A stretch of DNA of 64,000 bases. Source: Macrophomina tecta (taxonomy: Eukaryota; Ascomycota; Dothideomycetes; Botryosphaeriales; Botryosphaeriaceae). The notes beneath the pieces were generated by a model. It worked only from the letters and a program-made list of their open reading frames with translations. It made no database searches and was not told the origin of the DNA. Numbering within the stretch: position 1 is the stretch's first letter; each line of letters begins with the position of its first letter. Positions 13,069 through 25,720 of this stretch are shown here, in pieces. A program made the translations under genes and the position numbers. Where the stretch lies: NCBI GenBank assembly GCA_024180945.1, contig JAKSGN010000016.1, forward strand, positions 124,001-188,000, in the 5' to 3' direction.

Positions 13069-13152
13069 CGAGAGGCTTATACCTAATTAGATATAAGTTA
13101 TAGTTCGTATACTTACCCCGAGAAGCTTATACCTAACTAGGTATAAGTCTCT
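13069..13152. repeat. Palindrome cluster 2
   Basis: Two units: a degraded one at about 13,069-13,100 (GAGAGGCTTATACCTAATTA...) and a better preserved one at about 13,120-13,152 (GAGAAGCTTATACCTAACTA...GTATAAGTCTC). Same arrangement as clusters 1 and 3. Confidence 0.8.
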
Positions 13153-13159
13153 TACTTAC

Positions 13160-16100
13160 TACTACTTTCTAAAATTAACTAAAAGAAATAAAGCTAAATC
13201 TAACTCCTTATACTTTAGAGCTAAATAGTATATTTTTATCTACTACGTTTTTCATTTTTCTTTACCTAGTTTACTAGCATTATTTCTTTAAGCGTATTAC
13301 TAGATGCGTATATTATAGTTAATATTCTTTAGTTATCCAATCCCTTAAGGGTTAGGTATAGTAATATAACTTCGCTGGCCGATTTACTAAGATTACTATT
13401 TACTCGCCTTAGGTTTCTAGAGGCTCGCTCGCCTCTAGTCTTCTCTTATATTAAAACGCTTTAATCTATTCGCCGGTATTATTTCTTTTAACTTAGTACT
13501 ATCTAGCTTAGCTAAACGGTAGGTCCTTATCTCTATGTTAATATAGGTTACCTGGTATAGTTCTTTTTAGCGAAAGATAAATTTCTTATTCTACTGCATA
13601 AGGTTTTTAGTTTTATATAATAATACTAAGGTTTCTAGAAGCAACGGCTTATCTTTATTATAAAGGTAATAATACTCGTTAAAGTATTTCTTATAAGCTT
13701 TCTTTTTTCTTCTTATACGTAGCTCTATTATTTCTTTAGCTTTTTTTCTATAATTGAGCTTTTTCGCTCTAGCTATTAGAAGCTCTTTCGTTATTCTTAT
13801 AGTTCCCTAGTTAATAGTCTTCTAGTTTTTTACTTTAAGGTCTACTAGAAGAATTAAATTACTCCCGTATAAAAGCTTAGCTAGTATTATTCTAGTAGTA
13901 GCTTTAGTAGTAAAGTGATCTACCTAAAGTATAGCGTAAAAATAATTAGGCTACTCCTAATTAGTTTTAGCGGTAAGCTTTACTAAGAAATCCCTAATTA
14001 GCTTATATTCTACTTCTACTAATCTATAAGCTATTATATAATAGGCTAAAATTTCTACTCGCTTAATTTCTTATTAAGCTAGTAAGCGCTCTACTTTATT
14101 CTTATTCTCTAGGCCTTCGTTAACTATAATAATTCTTAGATATCTATACCTATAGATAATATCTTAGTAGATAAACTTAGTAACGGTCTTTAAAGTATTT
14201 TTCTATAGTATTCTTTCTTTAGACTAGTTAGACACTAATTCGTAGGCTATTATAATAAACTTATACCCTTTTACTCTTAGTAATTTTATTACGTCGATTT
14301 TCTATTTCTCCCTTATAGCTAAACTCTATAATAGATATAGCTAGGCTTTCTTTCGTACCGCGTCCCTACGCTAATACTCTACGTAGGTAGCATAGTACTT
14401 TTTAATATCCTTCTATATTTCTAGCTAGTAGTATTAATTAGCTATTTTACGATATATAGCCTCTCTTTCTTTATAACTATATTTATTATATAGTAAACGA
14501 ATTACCTCTTACTTTCTCTTATTACTATCTATAACCCTTCGGATTAGACTAGTTCTTATTACTTTTCAGAATAGTATATACTCTTAAACTATATACTTAA
14601 GCGCTCTTCTCTTAAATCTAGTAAATTCTTTTCTTATAAGCCGCGGTAGTCTACGTAAGACCGTTAACTACTAAGCGATATCTAACTACTATTCTAACTA
14701 ATATATCTTATCTAATAGGTTTCTAATAATAGGTTCTTTTTAAGTAAGGGTCTAATCTTCCCTCTAACCGCTATCTTTAGCTATCCCCGTAGGAAAAGCT
14801 CGGTATCTTAAGATCTTAGGCCTTAGATCTTATAGTGCTAGATTTCCCGGACTTCTAGATTTCTATTTTCTAGTTCTCTAAAGTCTAGTTCCCCGGTTCT
14901 CTTAATCTCGGCCTTTAGAAATCCTAGGCTTAGAATTCCTAGTTTCCGCTTTAAAATTCCCTATTCTTAAGGCCCTAGTTCCCGAGCGTTTATCTCCCTA
15001 GTTCTTAGTTCTTAATCCCGAGTCCCCTTTACTAGGGTTATTAGTTCCTAGTCGACTAAGCTAGGTATCTATCTAGTTATCTAAGTCCCTACCTAAGCCT
15101 TTATATTTTCTAGGCCTAAGCCTTCTTCTAGATAACGCATCGGCTACGATATTCTTATTTTCTAAGATATATCGTACCTTAAAATCTATAAGGTGGATCT
15201 AGGTAAGCTATCTAGTAATTAGCGCTCTAAGTAAATTCGTTACCGTCTGCTAGAGTTAAGTAACTAGGACTTCGTAGTCTATTTCTACTATAAATTATAC
15301 TCTATAGAGCTAATAGCGGAACCGCTTTAGTCCGTGTATAAGCGCTTTATATTCTAGTTTACTGCTATTATACTTTTTCTTAGTAGAGGACTAAATTCTA
15401 GATTTAAATCGCGTAGGGTGCCTTCTTCTATTACGGCTAATCTAAGCTAAGTACGCGCCTTATTCTTACTTTAAAGCATCTACTTATATAATAATTTTAC
15501 TATAGCCTTTCTTATAATTAACCGGTATTAGAGAAGGAAAAAAAGTAATAACTACTTTAAACTTATCTATAGCTTTCTAGTACTCATTCGTCTATTTAAA
15601 GATAACATTTTTTCTAAGAAGATCGTATAACGGCTTAGTACTTATACTATAATAGAATACCTATACTTAATAGTAATTATAGAGCCTAAAAAATTCTTAT
15701 ATTTCTTATTAGTTCTAATAGAGTAGCTAATTTAAAATCTTCTTAATCTTTTTTAGATTAGGGTACCTCCTATTAGCGTTATAGATATAATCTAAAATAG
15801 CTATATCTTCTTAGTAGAAGTACGTCTTCTTTCTTAAGATTATATAGCCCGCTCTTTCTATATCGTATAATATAGTATTAAGATTCTAGATATACTTAAC
15901 TATAAACCTTCGTAGTCTAGATTCGATCTCTTCGTTTTCGTAATTAGATCATGGCCCATTAACCGTAATATTATTAATATAGTTCCGAGCCTTCTATAGA
16001 ATATAGTCCTTAAGTATAAATATAATAGCGCATTAAAACTACGCTACTAAGTTAGTTACTTCTTATAGAATAGTCGTATAGCGTAAAAGACTAATCGGAG

Positions 16101-17020
16101 TATTAAAAGCTATTAGATTTTAATTTTTCTTTACCAGTAATATCTAGTCGTATTCTAAGAAGAAGCCTAGAAGGCTAAAAACTTTCTTTCTAGAGAAGTA
16201 CTCCGTAAATTCGTTAGTATTTAGAGGGGGATATACGTCTCTAATTATTACTCGATTAATATTAACCGTAGAATTAATTAAGTAGTACTTCCTATTCTTC
16301 TTCTTTACTAAGAAGAAGGGGTTTTAGTATAAAGAGTTATTATACTCTAGAACTCTCTTCTTTAGTCTATCTTCTAATATTATAATAACTTTCTTTTAAA
16401 GGGCTCTCGGAACTCGAATTTTCTTTACTTACTAAGGTTTATACGGAATAGTCTTAATCGTAGCGGGTAGTATAACCGTACTACTAATTTCGCCTTTTTC
16501 TTTAAAGGTCTAGAACAACGCTTACTTATAGTTAAAAAGTATCTTAATTAGTAGCTCTTTTTCTTATTTAGTTACTATATTACTAATATTTAGTTTCTTA
16601 ATTTACTCTAGGGTTAGATGAGCTTTTCTCGCTAGTTTACTAAACTTCTTAGTAATTAGGTAATCGTAGAGGCTATCTAGTAGTCTAGCTAAAATAGCTT
16701 TTTCCTATTTGACGGCCTCTTACTTCTAAAGCTAGTTTATCTCGGGCATACTTCTATTAGAATTAGAATCGCCTATTAGTTATACTTTATTAGCTTTCCT
16801 CTTATATATCGTACTTACTTATATTTTCTAGTTTTTTTTAAAGAACTAGCCTTTATTTTAGTTCTTTAAATTTTCTACGCCAAAATAGGTCGTTCGTAAT
16901 AGATAACTTATTAAAATAGGTTAAGGTAAAGAGAGATAAAGAAAAATTATTACTTATTCGCGAGCGCTACTTATTATGCTTATCTATAGAAGGGTGCTTA
17001 AGGCTCGGCTTATTCTTAGT
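13160..17020 (-). pseudogene. Gypsy-type pol relic of the outer element
   Basis: On the minus strand near 16,190-16,345 the frame reads as a gypsy reverse transcriptase: NPFFLVKKKNRKYYLINST followed by VNINRVIIRDVYPPL and NEFTEYFSRK, matching the class with NGKYRLI / RDAYPPP motifs. Further down, near 15,955-15,990, NYINNITVNGP corresponds to the Y-x-D/N-D catalytic box. RNase H and integrase would follow toward 13.2 kb by standard order but I cannot place their motifs. Stops are frequent and mostly TAA/TAG. Non-functional. Confidence 0.65.
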
Positions 17021-17022
17021 AG

Positions 17023-17097
17023 GAGACTTATACCTAGCTAGGTATAAGTCTCTACGTATACGGACTAGAAACTTATATCTAGCTAGATATAAACCTC
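17023..17097. repeat. Palindrome cluster 3 with a perfect 30-bp palindrome
   Basis: 17,023-17,052 is a perfect 30-bp palindrome with half-site GAGACTTATACCTAG. A second, RIP-altered unit follows at 17,068-17,097 (GAAACTTATATCTAGCTAGA...). The spacer TACGTATACGGACTAG matches that of cluster 1. Confidence 0.88.
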
Positions 17098-17099
17098 TT

Positions 17100-20000
17100 A
17101 GTGCCTTAGTATCTTTCTTTACTCCGACTAATTCTTCTAAAGGATCTTTACCTTTATTCTCTATACGTATCGGTATAAAATGCTATACCTATAACTTTAT
17201 ATTACTAGCTTTTACTAAGACTTTATTCTTTTTTATAGTTACTATATAGGCCTAGGGTTCTATATATTCGGTTCTACTTAGTCTTTTAGGTACTTCTTAT
17301 TATCTTTATTATCTACTTCTTTAACTCTTAGCTAAATATTAACCTTCTAGTAGCTAAGTGATTTATCGTGCTAACTTGTATAGAAGATAATCTTTATCTT
17401 ATTTAGTATTAAGTATACTTAATATAAAACTCTTCTATTAATCTAATACTATAGCCCGAAGCTAGCGAACTATATCTATAGAGCACTAATAATAGTATTA
17501 ATACTACTATACTCTAGTATAAAGAAAGTGACTAGGAAGTTCGATAATCTAAGCTATAGGTAGATAAATGAAATAAACCTAATAAAGTCTATTGCCGGAT
17601 CCGTAATAGGTATAACCTTATAGGTTTTAATTCTTTTTAGTAAGATTTCTACGAAGAGGCTATATTTCTCAGCCGTACTTCTAGAAATTACGTTTACTTC
17701 CAACCTAGTATTAAAGAGAATATTAATTATCTAATCTATATATAGGCCTACTAAACCTTTACTAATAGAGTAGGTCTTCGTTATTAGCACCCGGTCTATC
17801 GTATTATATAGATTATAAGCTTCCGAGCCACTTATTCTTCCTAGACTTATTATTAAGTTTATAGTTATTAGTTATAATATCGCTACTTCTTAAGGTTCCG
17901 TTTTCTAGAAGTATAGCTAAGTCGCTCTTACTAGTTACGTCTAGTATATCGCTTTACGCCTAGAGCTTTAAGCTTTCTTTACCGCATTATATAACTTATT
18001 CTATTCGGCATATACTCGAAAAAGCTTTTTATGCAGCTCTATCGCCTCGAGTAGCCTTTATATAGCTAGGCTAATAATCGATCTAATATCTTCTAGCTAT
18101 TTTCCTATAGTAGATAAGATCTATAATCTTTTCGGGCTCGTTCTATAGCCTTCGGGCGTATACTAATTACGCGAAGGCTCTATATTAGTACTTAGCTCGC
18201 CTTGTGCGGAATTCTCTACTTTTTTTACTTATTTTTCTAGCATTCTTCTTACTTTATTATTATTAATTTCCTAGATACGTCCGGGCCTAAACCCTTTAAT
18301 AGCACTCGGATATTTCTTTCTAATATCTTTATTAGGTATAGGTCTCTTCTTCTTACTAGCGTGGTTCGGCTGCTCTCGTATTACCCGCACTAGGTTCTTA
18401 TTAAAGTCCAGACCGAAAATATCTTACGTATTAGTCTAGAGTTTAAAATCCTTTATTTCTAACTCGTTATCTACCTAGGATCGGTTAGCGTCTAAAATAC
18501 TTTTTATTATTACGGATTTTTTATCCTTTTTAGAATAACCTGCTTTAGTTACTTTAGCCTTAAGTGTTTAAAGCTTATTATCGTATTCTAAAGCTAACGG
18601 CCGATTCATTAGGCCGTAGGTCCGCCTAAAGTAGAATTATTATCTATTGTTCTAATACTAGTAGCCTTAATCTTAACCGCGCACTACACCTTTATATTCC
18701 TCGGGCTAATAATGCTTTTCCCCGCACCTACTATAGTAAAAGCTATTATTAGGTGGCCCTAAGCTAAAGTTTTAGTTTTAAGGGTTACCCCTATTTCCTC
18801 TAGGCGCATCGAATTAATCCCATAAGTAATTAGGTATAAGCTTAATTATAAAGCGCGCCCTTAATAGAACGTTATCGCAAATCGGATAATTTAGAACCTT
18901 ATCTAGAATTTTCTTAGCTAAGGTAACTAAAAAGTACTTCCTTATACTAATCGCTAAATTCTTAAGTTACTTAGCTAGAGTATTAACTTCCTTATTAGTC
19001 GGTATCTTTAGACTTAATAAGGTCTATTATAGGGCCGTCCGTTAATATAGTAAACTAGTTTAAACGATTAGCCTAGCTTTTTATATATCGGTACGCTTCT
19101 TTTGGTTTCCTAGGCTCCCGAGTATTCTAAGCGGGGTAAGATTAATATACTAATCTTCTCTAAGAAGCTTTGTATATAATTCTTTTAATATAAGCTCCTC
19201 ATCTAGTTAAGTTCTAATTACCTTGTAGTTATAGGTATGCGAGCTTCTCTAGTCGATTCGGTATTTTTTAAAAAGAAATACTAATATTTCCCGTAGTATT
19301 TCTTAAAGAAATAACTTAGTCTACTCTTAAGAAGAAATCTTACCTTTCTCTAGAAGGCTCTAAGAAATTATATAGAAGAAGACTAAGTACTATTATAGTT
19401 TAGATATAGTTTTTCTCTACTCTTTCTAGTTCTTACGCTTTACGTATTTATATAGTATTTTCTTGCGGAATAGCGTTTCGCGCTTATTATAGTCTCTATA
19501 TTTGTATAGTATAGACCTTCTTAAGGCCTCCTAATCGTAGTCTTTAAATATATACGTCTTTTAGATGAACTCCGTAATAAAGTCCTTATAGTAATATAGT
19601 ATACGCTCTACTATTTTACTCTTCGAGTAGCTATTATTGTTAGCGAGATACTCGAAGTTCTTAAAGAACTTTAATGTATTAGTTCTATTAAAGATAGGTG
19701 TATCCCTTAAACTAAGTATTGAAAAAGCCTTACTATATTGTATATCTAATAAGTTCTCCCTTAATAATTAATGAAGCTAGTTAAAGATAAGAAAGATCTA
19801 TCTATTTCCGCTTATTATAGTACTTAAGTGTAGTAAAGCGGCTTAATTATTCTAAGACACTGCTACTATAGGCGGCGTAGAATTATCGCTTATTCTTATA
19901 CTAGAGAAATCTATAGAGTCACTTATTAATCGAGCTATTTAAAGAATAACGGGTCGGTTCCTTAGATCTAACGAATCTTTAGGTTTTAATAAATCTAAAT

Positions 20001-20390
20001 TACTACTAACTATCGCACACCTACGAAGGTAGTAGTTTAAAAACTTATATACTAATAAATAGAATAAAAGTCTAAATCCTATTATTATTCCTAGTATAAG
20101 ATAATAAAGTCTTTTTATAAAGTCTTTATCCGTACCCAAGCTATTAATAATAAGCTCAGCAAAGTCGTTTTTAGTAATATAAATTTTAACTCTAAAGATA
20201 ATAAACTATAGCTAGTTAGAGTATGTAGTCGTAACTCTATTATTTCTATATACCTTTATAGAACGCTCCTTATTTGTAGTCGTCTTCGACGAAGTAGAGC
20301 TATTCTTAGAATTTTTAAAAGTACTATAGCCTAAGTCGCTCCTATATAGGGTAATACTCGGGCTATATTTCTTTAGAGTTAAATTAATTT
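17100..20390. other. Interior block 3 of the outer element, probable gag side
   Basis: RIP-damaged and AT-rich. With pol on the minus strand, gag is expected here by gene order, between palindrome clusters 3 and 4. I could not identify a zinc knuckle or other gag motif because stops and substitutions are too dense. Confidence 0.4.
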
Positions 20391-20397
20391 CCTCGGA

Positions 20398-20427
20398 GAG
20401 ACTTATACCTAACTAGGTATAAGTCTC
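20398..20427. repeat. Palindrome 4 (single unit)
   Basis: 30-bp palindrome with half-site GAGACTTATACCTAA and one central mismatch, about 130 bp inside the right LTR. Only one unit is present here, unlike the paired clusters 1-3. Confidence 0.85.
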
Positions 20428-20557
20428 TTGGCTCTTAATACTAGATTCCCCTCTTACCTTCGTACGTTTCTAAGCTCTTTTTCTTTTCTAAAGTACTTAC
20501 TACGAGTCTTTCGACTATTTAGTAGCTATGCTAGCCCTCCGCGTTAGGCTCTAAATT

Positions 20558-21020
20558 TATTAATAAAAGGAACGCTCTGCAAAAGAGCGTCTAGTAAGCT
20601 AAAGAGTAAAGGTGACTAGAACCGTATAGAAGATAAGAAGAAATAAAAGAAGAGTCTAAAACGACTCTATTATATAGCGTCTTATAGGCGATCGAGTAGA
20701 ATACTAAAACCAAAAGAACCTATTTTAAAAGAAGAAGAAATACCGCTTCTATATATCCTATAAGTATACCGCGAAGTAGTATCTAAACGTTATTATTTCT
20801 TTCTTATCTTAAGGGTTATTCTACTTCTTTCCGCGCTAGTAAACGTTATCTATTATTATACTTCTATAGCCGTATTACGAAGTCTTCTTATAGTAGAGGG
20901 CCTTCTTTTAACTCGCTAATTAGAGCCCTCTTCTTAAGTTGCCTATTAGAGTCCTATCTCTCTATATAGAAAGAACTATTCCTCGTCTTAACTAGCTTAT
21001 CTACCTTCTACCCTATAACA
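20558..21020. repeat. Right LTR of outer element
   Basis: 463 bp, ends CTATAACA. Intact partner of the split left LTR and somewhat less RIP-damaged (for example 20,572-20,590 retains CpG-rich sequence). Confidence 0.78.
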
Positions 21021-21490
21021 ATATAAACGATTAAGAAACGCGTAGAAGCTACTAAGGCTCGCTTATTACGCTATTTAGAGGTCTAGTAGATTAGAAAGCT
21101 ACTAAATAACTAACTATTACTATATTAACTACTAAAGCCGAGCTCCTTACCTTATTTAAAATGGCTAAGTAGTACTTTTAGTAGAAACGATTCTTTAATT
21201 AACTATAGTTTAATCTAGGCTATCTTATATAGATTTAGTATAATAACTAAATAATACTACGGCTTATAGAGAAAAGCGTTAGAAAACTAATAACAAAGCT
21301 ACGCTATATTAATATTTATTATTACTAGCTTAGATAAGAAGTATTAGTAGGTAATATTTACTTTAGATAGATGTCTATAGCCGATATAATCGTAGATGGA
21401 CTTATAAAGGTATTACTAAAGTAGAAGTACTAGGCATTTATTAACTAATTAAAACTTACGCCGCTAACTAAATAAAATAACTAAGTTTCT
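21021..21490 (+). pseudogene. Ty1/copia RNase H relic
   Basis: The plus frame near 21,260-21,470 matches the C-terminus of copia RNase H: a stretch reading VRKLITKLRYINIYYY, then LRQEVLVGNIYF, MSIADIIVDGLIKVLLK and KYQAFIN. The upstream part (21,060-21,250) contains the KATKQ/TTST-like region in damaged form. The expected pattern is the same as in the intact copia element at 35.3-40.6 kb, whose C-terminus has HSHWLRQEVQEGNISISW. Stops are TAA/TAG at Gln/Trp positions. Only the 3' end is left; the outer LTR element abuts it. Confidence 0.7.
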
Positions 21491-21882
21491 TTTATTTTCT
21501 TTATTTAATGTTATGTACTCTTATCTTCTTATTTAGATATATATAGCTTATAACTATCTGCTCGGCTAAATTATTAACTATTTATTAGTTATTACTTTAT
21601 ATTCTATTAAAGCTAGTAACCTAGCCACCTATATAGTTTAATAGTCTAGATAAAGCTAGGTTTAGTTAGTAACCCTAAACTATAGCTAATAGAACCTGCT
21701 CGCTATTCTTTTTTAGCCTCGAGTTTATAAGTTTAATTCTTAATTATATATATAGTTATTCTTTTTATCTATAGCTATTATTATATCATGCGCTGGCTTT
21801 ACTACCACACGAAGGGGGTATATTAGAATATTATATATATATATAATAAACTTTAGCTTAGTTATAGAAGAGAATGGATAAG
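21491..21882. other. AT-rich spacer, no recognised feature
   Basis: RIP-damaged sequence between the copia relic and the TRIM-like element. It could hold the copia 3' untranslated region and LTR but no boundary is visible. Confidence 0.35.
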
Positions 21883-22487
21883 TATTACAACGGACCTAAC
21901 TGTGTTAGGTTTTAGTTAGTGCGTAAGACTATTTAGCTAACCTCCTATTAACTCTTAGTTAATAAAAGGTTTAGTAATAATTAGCCTAGTAGCTAATCGT
22001 GCCCTAATAACTCTATATATAGATAGGTTCGTAATACTATCTCCCTCTTTAAGGTAGATAGCCTAGTTACCTAGGACTTAGCTAGCTATTATCTAGATAT
22101 AGAGTTACCCCTAACTATCTAGTTATGCGCCGGTTAAACACGACCGGGCCTATAGCGAACTATAGCTATAAGCTGGGGGAACGAGTCACCTAATTATCTA
22201 TTACTAGTAGAGTAGTAGGGGAACTAGACCTACTTTCTCGCCTCTAGCTAGCTACCTAAAAAACTAGCACTCACTCGACTAACTACTGATAACAGGACTC
22301 AAACCTATCGATCCATGGATAGACTAATTATATTATTACGACGGACCCGACCGTGTTAGGTTTTAGTTGGCGCGTAAGACTATTCAGCTAACCTCCCATT
22401 AACTCTTAGTCGATAAAAGGTTTAGTAATAATTAGCCTAGTAGCTAATTATACCCTAATAACTCTATATATAGGTAGGTTTATAATA
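21883..22487. mobile_element. TRIM-like element: two 154-bp LTRs, no coding capacity
   Basis: Direct repeats 21,883-22,036 and 22,334-22,487 are each exactly 154 bp and differ mainly by transitions (TATTACAACGGACC versus TATTACGACGGACC at the start). A perfect 5-bp duplication ATAAG flanks the whole (21,878-21,882 and 22,488-22,492). The 297-bp interior has no reading frame. A 605-bp element with short LTRs and no genes fits a terminal-repeat retrotransposon in miniature; an internally deleted larger element is the alternative. Confidence 0.8.
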
Positions 22488-22599
22488 ATAAGAGAACTCT
22501 CCTAAGCGTCTCTTTTACACCTTATACTACTTATTCTTAATTAATAGTATTACTACTAATTCCAATAATAACGCGCCCTTTATAAGCGATTAAAGTAAT

Positions 22600-23836
22600 C
22601 TATATACCTCTATAGGTAAGGAGCTGCAATACTATCTTACCTACTAATAAAGTAGCATTGATTAGGCCTCTAATTCGCGTATATTACTAGGTGTTTTAGA
22701 TTCCCATGCGGTAGCCTCTAGTGCAGCCGGTATAGGTATACGAAGCCTAATATTAATCTTTAATAATACTATCTACGGGTTAAATGGTACTAAGCCAGCT
22801 TCTTAGAAGCTTATATAGATATTCTTCTCTATAAATACCTTATAATAAGCTGCCTTATACGCCTATATAAAGGCTAGTTTGTCGATTTTCGTGGCTATTA
22901 AGCGCGCTAAGCCCGAGATCTAAGAGCGGTATACTCGCTTTAATGGTGAGAAAATACCTATATTAAGCGGCTATAGAAGGTGCGACAAATATAATAATAT
23001 ATAGATAGCAATAATCTTCTCCTCCTTATATAGATTCTAGAACTTAATTAAGTTATAGCTCTTATGGCCATCGATTATAAGTAGCTAGTGTATTCCTATA
23101 GTACGCGACTTTATATACGTGTTAAAGTACTCTAACTACTTTACTCTAAGCTTATTTATCGTCTAGCCGTTAGCGCTAATAGTAATAACCTAGTTCTCTA
23201 TATTAGAGGTGTCCTCGTACTAAGTTTTAATATATTTTTTACTAGTAAAGATCGTAAAGGATAGGACTACCTACTCTTACGCATTAATTATATTAATAAT
23301 CGTAGTCTACTCGCGATTATCTAGCTAGATCGCTTTTTATTTTCCGTGTCTCTTAGAGCCTGTAATGACTAGCTAGGAGCCTATTATATCTATTATAAAC
23401 CTAGTCTCGTTAAAGTTATACGTATTATCTAGGATGCCGTACTTTTCCTTTATAGAGCGAATAAGGTCGAACTACCACTTAATAACTACTAGGTCCTCGT
23501 TTAAGACTCGCTAGTAATCGTACGCTCGAGTTTAGTAGGTTTTAAGTTTATCTTTGCGTTTAATATACCTATCCGGCTAGTTCTTGCCTATAGTACCCCC
23601 GTCGCGCTTTACTAGTAATTTATTAGCTATATCACGTAGTATATCTTTTAAGGGCAGAAATCCTCTTAAATCTAGGTCTAGTATACATTTAACTATCGCG
23701 ACCTCTTTAAGTTTAGTAAGATTTTTATAGTTAGGCTTAACTTCTACGCATAGAAGTCGTTCGTTGTGTCGCGCTCGTACGGTTGATCGGGGTATAAGAT
23801 ACTCGTGATACGTAGCTCGTATGCTAGTAGAGGCAT
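22600..23836 (-). pseudogene. Tc1/mariner (pogo-type) transposase relic
   Basis: Minus-strand frame from an ATG at 23,836. Near 23,290-23,400 it reads KARFIIDIIGS, LVITGSKRHGK, KAI, LDNRE, the pogo/Fot1 DDE segment before the second aspartate. Near 23,030-23,080 it reads IDGHKSYNLIKF then NLYKEEKIIAI, followed by a form of SSHLLQPLDVG, the region of the third acidic residue. CAA/CAG and TGG codons have become stops. The C-terminal end and terminal repeats are not identified; the TRIM-like element lies just beyond. Confidence 0.68.
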
Positions 23837-24411
23837 GGGTATCGATAGTATATAGAGTAAGGTTAATATACTAATATTTTTAAGATAATTTAGTATTATT
23901 ATAGTAATATATTACATTAAGTTGTTATCTAACACGTGTTTTAGTAAGAGGTGGGCCGCTCAGTAGTACGGGCCACTTGGTAGTAAACTACGTTATAGGT
24001 AGTCGACTTTATAAGGCGTTAGAGAGTTATTCATCCTTTAAAGCGATTAAGGTTTAATAGAATGCACTGCTCGCTTATATATACTGTTTACTTGTGGGAT
24101 ACATTATCTGTTAACCTATAGAAATAAAGTATATAATGCGATTATATTACCCTAACAGTCTATATTATTAAATAAATCAGACGCCGTAATATATTAATCT
24201 ATTCTAGAGCAGCTAGAATTAATCTTTCGATAAGTTAAGGATATCTAACTTATATACCTACTAGTCGAATCTATAAGAACCTATATATACTGTTACTAAG
24301 CACGTGACTAATCGATATCTTCTAAGGAAACTATAAGTCCGGACGTACTTACCTAACGCTAGTACGTAATATTATCTACTTCCTATAGAACTCGATAATT
24401 ACTCATAAATA
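23837..24411. other. AT-rich spacer and probable LINE 5' region
   Basis: No gene seen. A segment at about 23,923-24,157 has TGTTATC...CTAACA ends like an LTR, but no matching target duplication, so it is not called. The last ~100 bp precede the LINE ORF1 start and may be its 5' untranslated region. Confidence 0.35.
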
Positions 24412-25720
24412 ATGCCGGCCGACGAGGACAATAGGGGCGGGTATACTATCGTTAGCGCGTCGCGACGCGCTACGCGTCGCCAGGCCTAATAACCCGACTA
24501 TCGCGCCCTCTATACCGGTAAACCAACGCGGCAGCGTAGAACTTACGTAGAGATAATACCCGAACTGCTAACCGAATCGAGCGAAGCGACCCTAGACGAC
24601 GTAATTAGCCTACTTAACCTTATTATCGCGTAGAATAACTAGCTTACCGAGCGGAACGAAGCGCTTACCGAATAAGTAGCTAGCTACGAAGACGAAATTA
24701 TGCGGCTACGTAGCGCGCTAGAGATGTTCGAGGAGACGCAGGTTAAGATAGAAGAGCGTATAGAAAAGATAAAGAAATAGATAGCGGCGCTCGTCGAGAC
24801 GACGCGTAGGAACCTAACCTCGTAGTCGTAGATTAACGCGAGTTACGTAAGCGCCCTAAAGAATATACTCGCCACGCCGCTAACGTCCGTAAATACTAGC
24901 CTAGCGTCGATGCTAGTCGTGCCGGTACGAGTCGCGACTACGAATACGCTACTACTACTATCGCCGCTACCCGCGATTGAGATCGATCTCTCCGGAGCCA
25001 ACGTTGATACTATAAAGCCGGGAGACGTACGCGCGCGCTTTTAGAGAGCGCTTAAAGGCTAGAAAGCGACTAAGAATATTAGGTACTATAGCCTAACGAG
25101 GTATACGAGCGACGTAGCGAAAGTATAGCTCCTCTTCCGCACTAAGGATGATAAGGAAACCGTTAGATTATATAGCGGCTGGCTAGAGATAGCATTTAGA
25201 GGCGCGAGGATAAGAGGTCGATAATAGTACCCGGTAAAGGTAGATAGTGTTAATAAGACGACGGTATTTAACGATAAGCGTACGGCTCTGCGAGAGAATG
25301 CTTGTAAGATAATAAGCGAAGAGAACGAGGTGGAAATAGTATATACGCGTTAGCTAAGCAAGCCGAGCGACCGACCCTACGGATTAATAGTAATTTACTT
25401 AATAAAGGAAAGCGATGCGGACGCGCTCCTGGCGGGTAGGGTAATAGATATCGGCGGAGAAGCGGCGTATACTAACGTGTTTAAGTATTGGCCTCGTCCC
25501 CGGCGCTGCTTCCGATGCCAGAGCTACGACCACCAGCAATTTCGATGCACAGGCGAAGAGAGGTGCGTAAAGTGCGTAGGCCATGGGCATAAGGAAGACA
25601 ACTGCGGTTTCGAGTGTGGAGAAGTGCGCAGCTTGCGGCGGCCCGTATAGGGTAGACGATTGAGGCTGCCCGAGGTATAAGGAGCTCCTAGAGGAGATAA
25701 TGGGGAGGCTGAAGAGGTAA
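24412..25720 (+). pseudogene. Tad1-like LINE ORF1 (gag-like) relic
   Basis: From ATG 24,412 one frame runs through with only TAG/TAA stops at Gln/Trp positions. A charged, coiled-coil-like stretch lies near 24,640-24,780. The C-terminus has retroviral-type zinc knuckles near 25,500-25,610: CFRCQSYDHQQFRC and CVKCVGHGHKEDNC. A third knuckle (CAACGG...) continues in another frame near 25,625-25,720, so there is a frameshift at about 25,605-25,620. This is the ORF1 layout of Tad1/I-type non-LTR elements. ORF2 (endonuclease and reverse transcriptase) is absent; the 3' untranslated tail follows directly, so ORF2 was deleted. RIP is milder here than further left. Confidence 0.78.

Larger units (their letters stand above)
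202..21020 (-). mobile_element. Large RIP-damaged LTR retrotransposon (outer element)
   Basis: The two LTRs have the same length, 463 bp: the right one is 20,558-21,020, the left one is in two pieces (202-526 and 8,724-8,861) because another element landed inside it. Without that insertion the element is about 12.6 kb, long for a Ty3/gypsy element. Reverse transcriptase is readable on the minus strand near 15.95-16.35 kb. The interior is divided by four clusters of a near-perfect palindrome. Flanking sequences ATACG (196-200) and ATATA (21,021-21,025) could be a target duplication that differs only by a RIP-type CG-to-TA change, but this boundary is one base uncertain. Confidence 0.7.

Noticed and set aside
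22290..22340. tRNA-like sequence (B-box-like GGTTTGAGTCC, minus strand)
   Set aside because: The T-arm can be drawn but no anticodon or acceptor stem pairs; not a tRNA gene.
23923..24157. Possible LTR with TGTTATC...CTAACA ends
   Set aside because: Flanks TAAGT and GTCTA do not match, and no second copy is visible.
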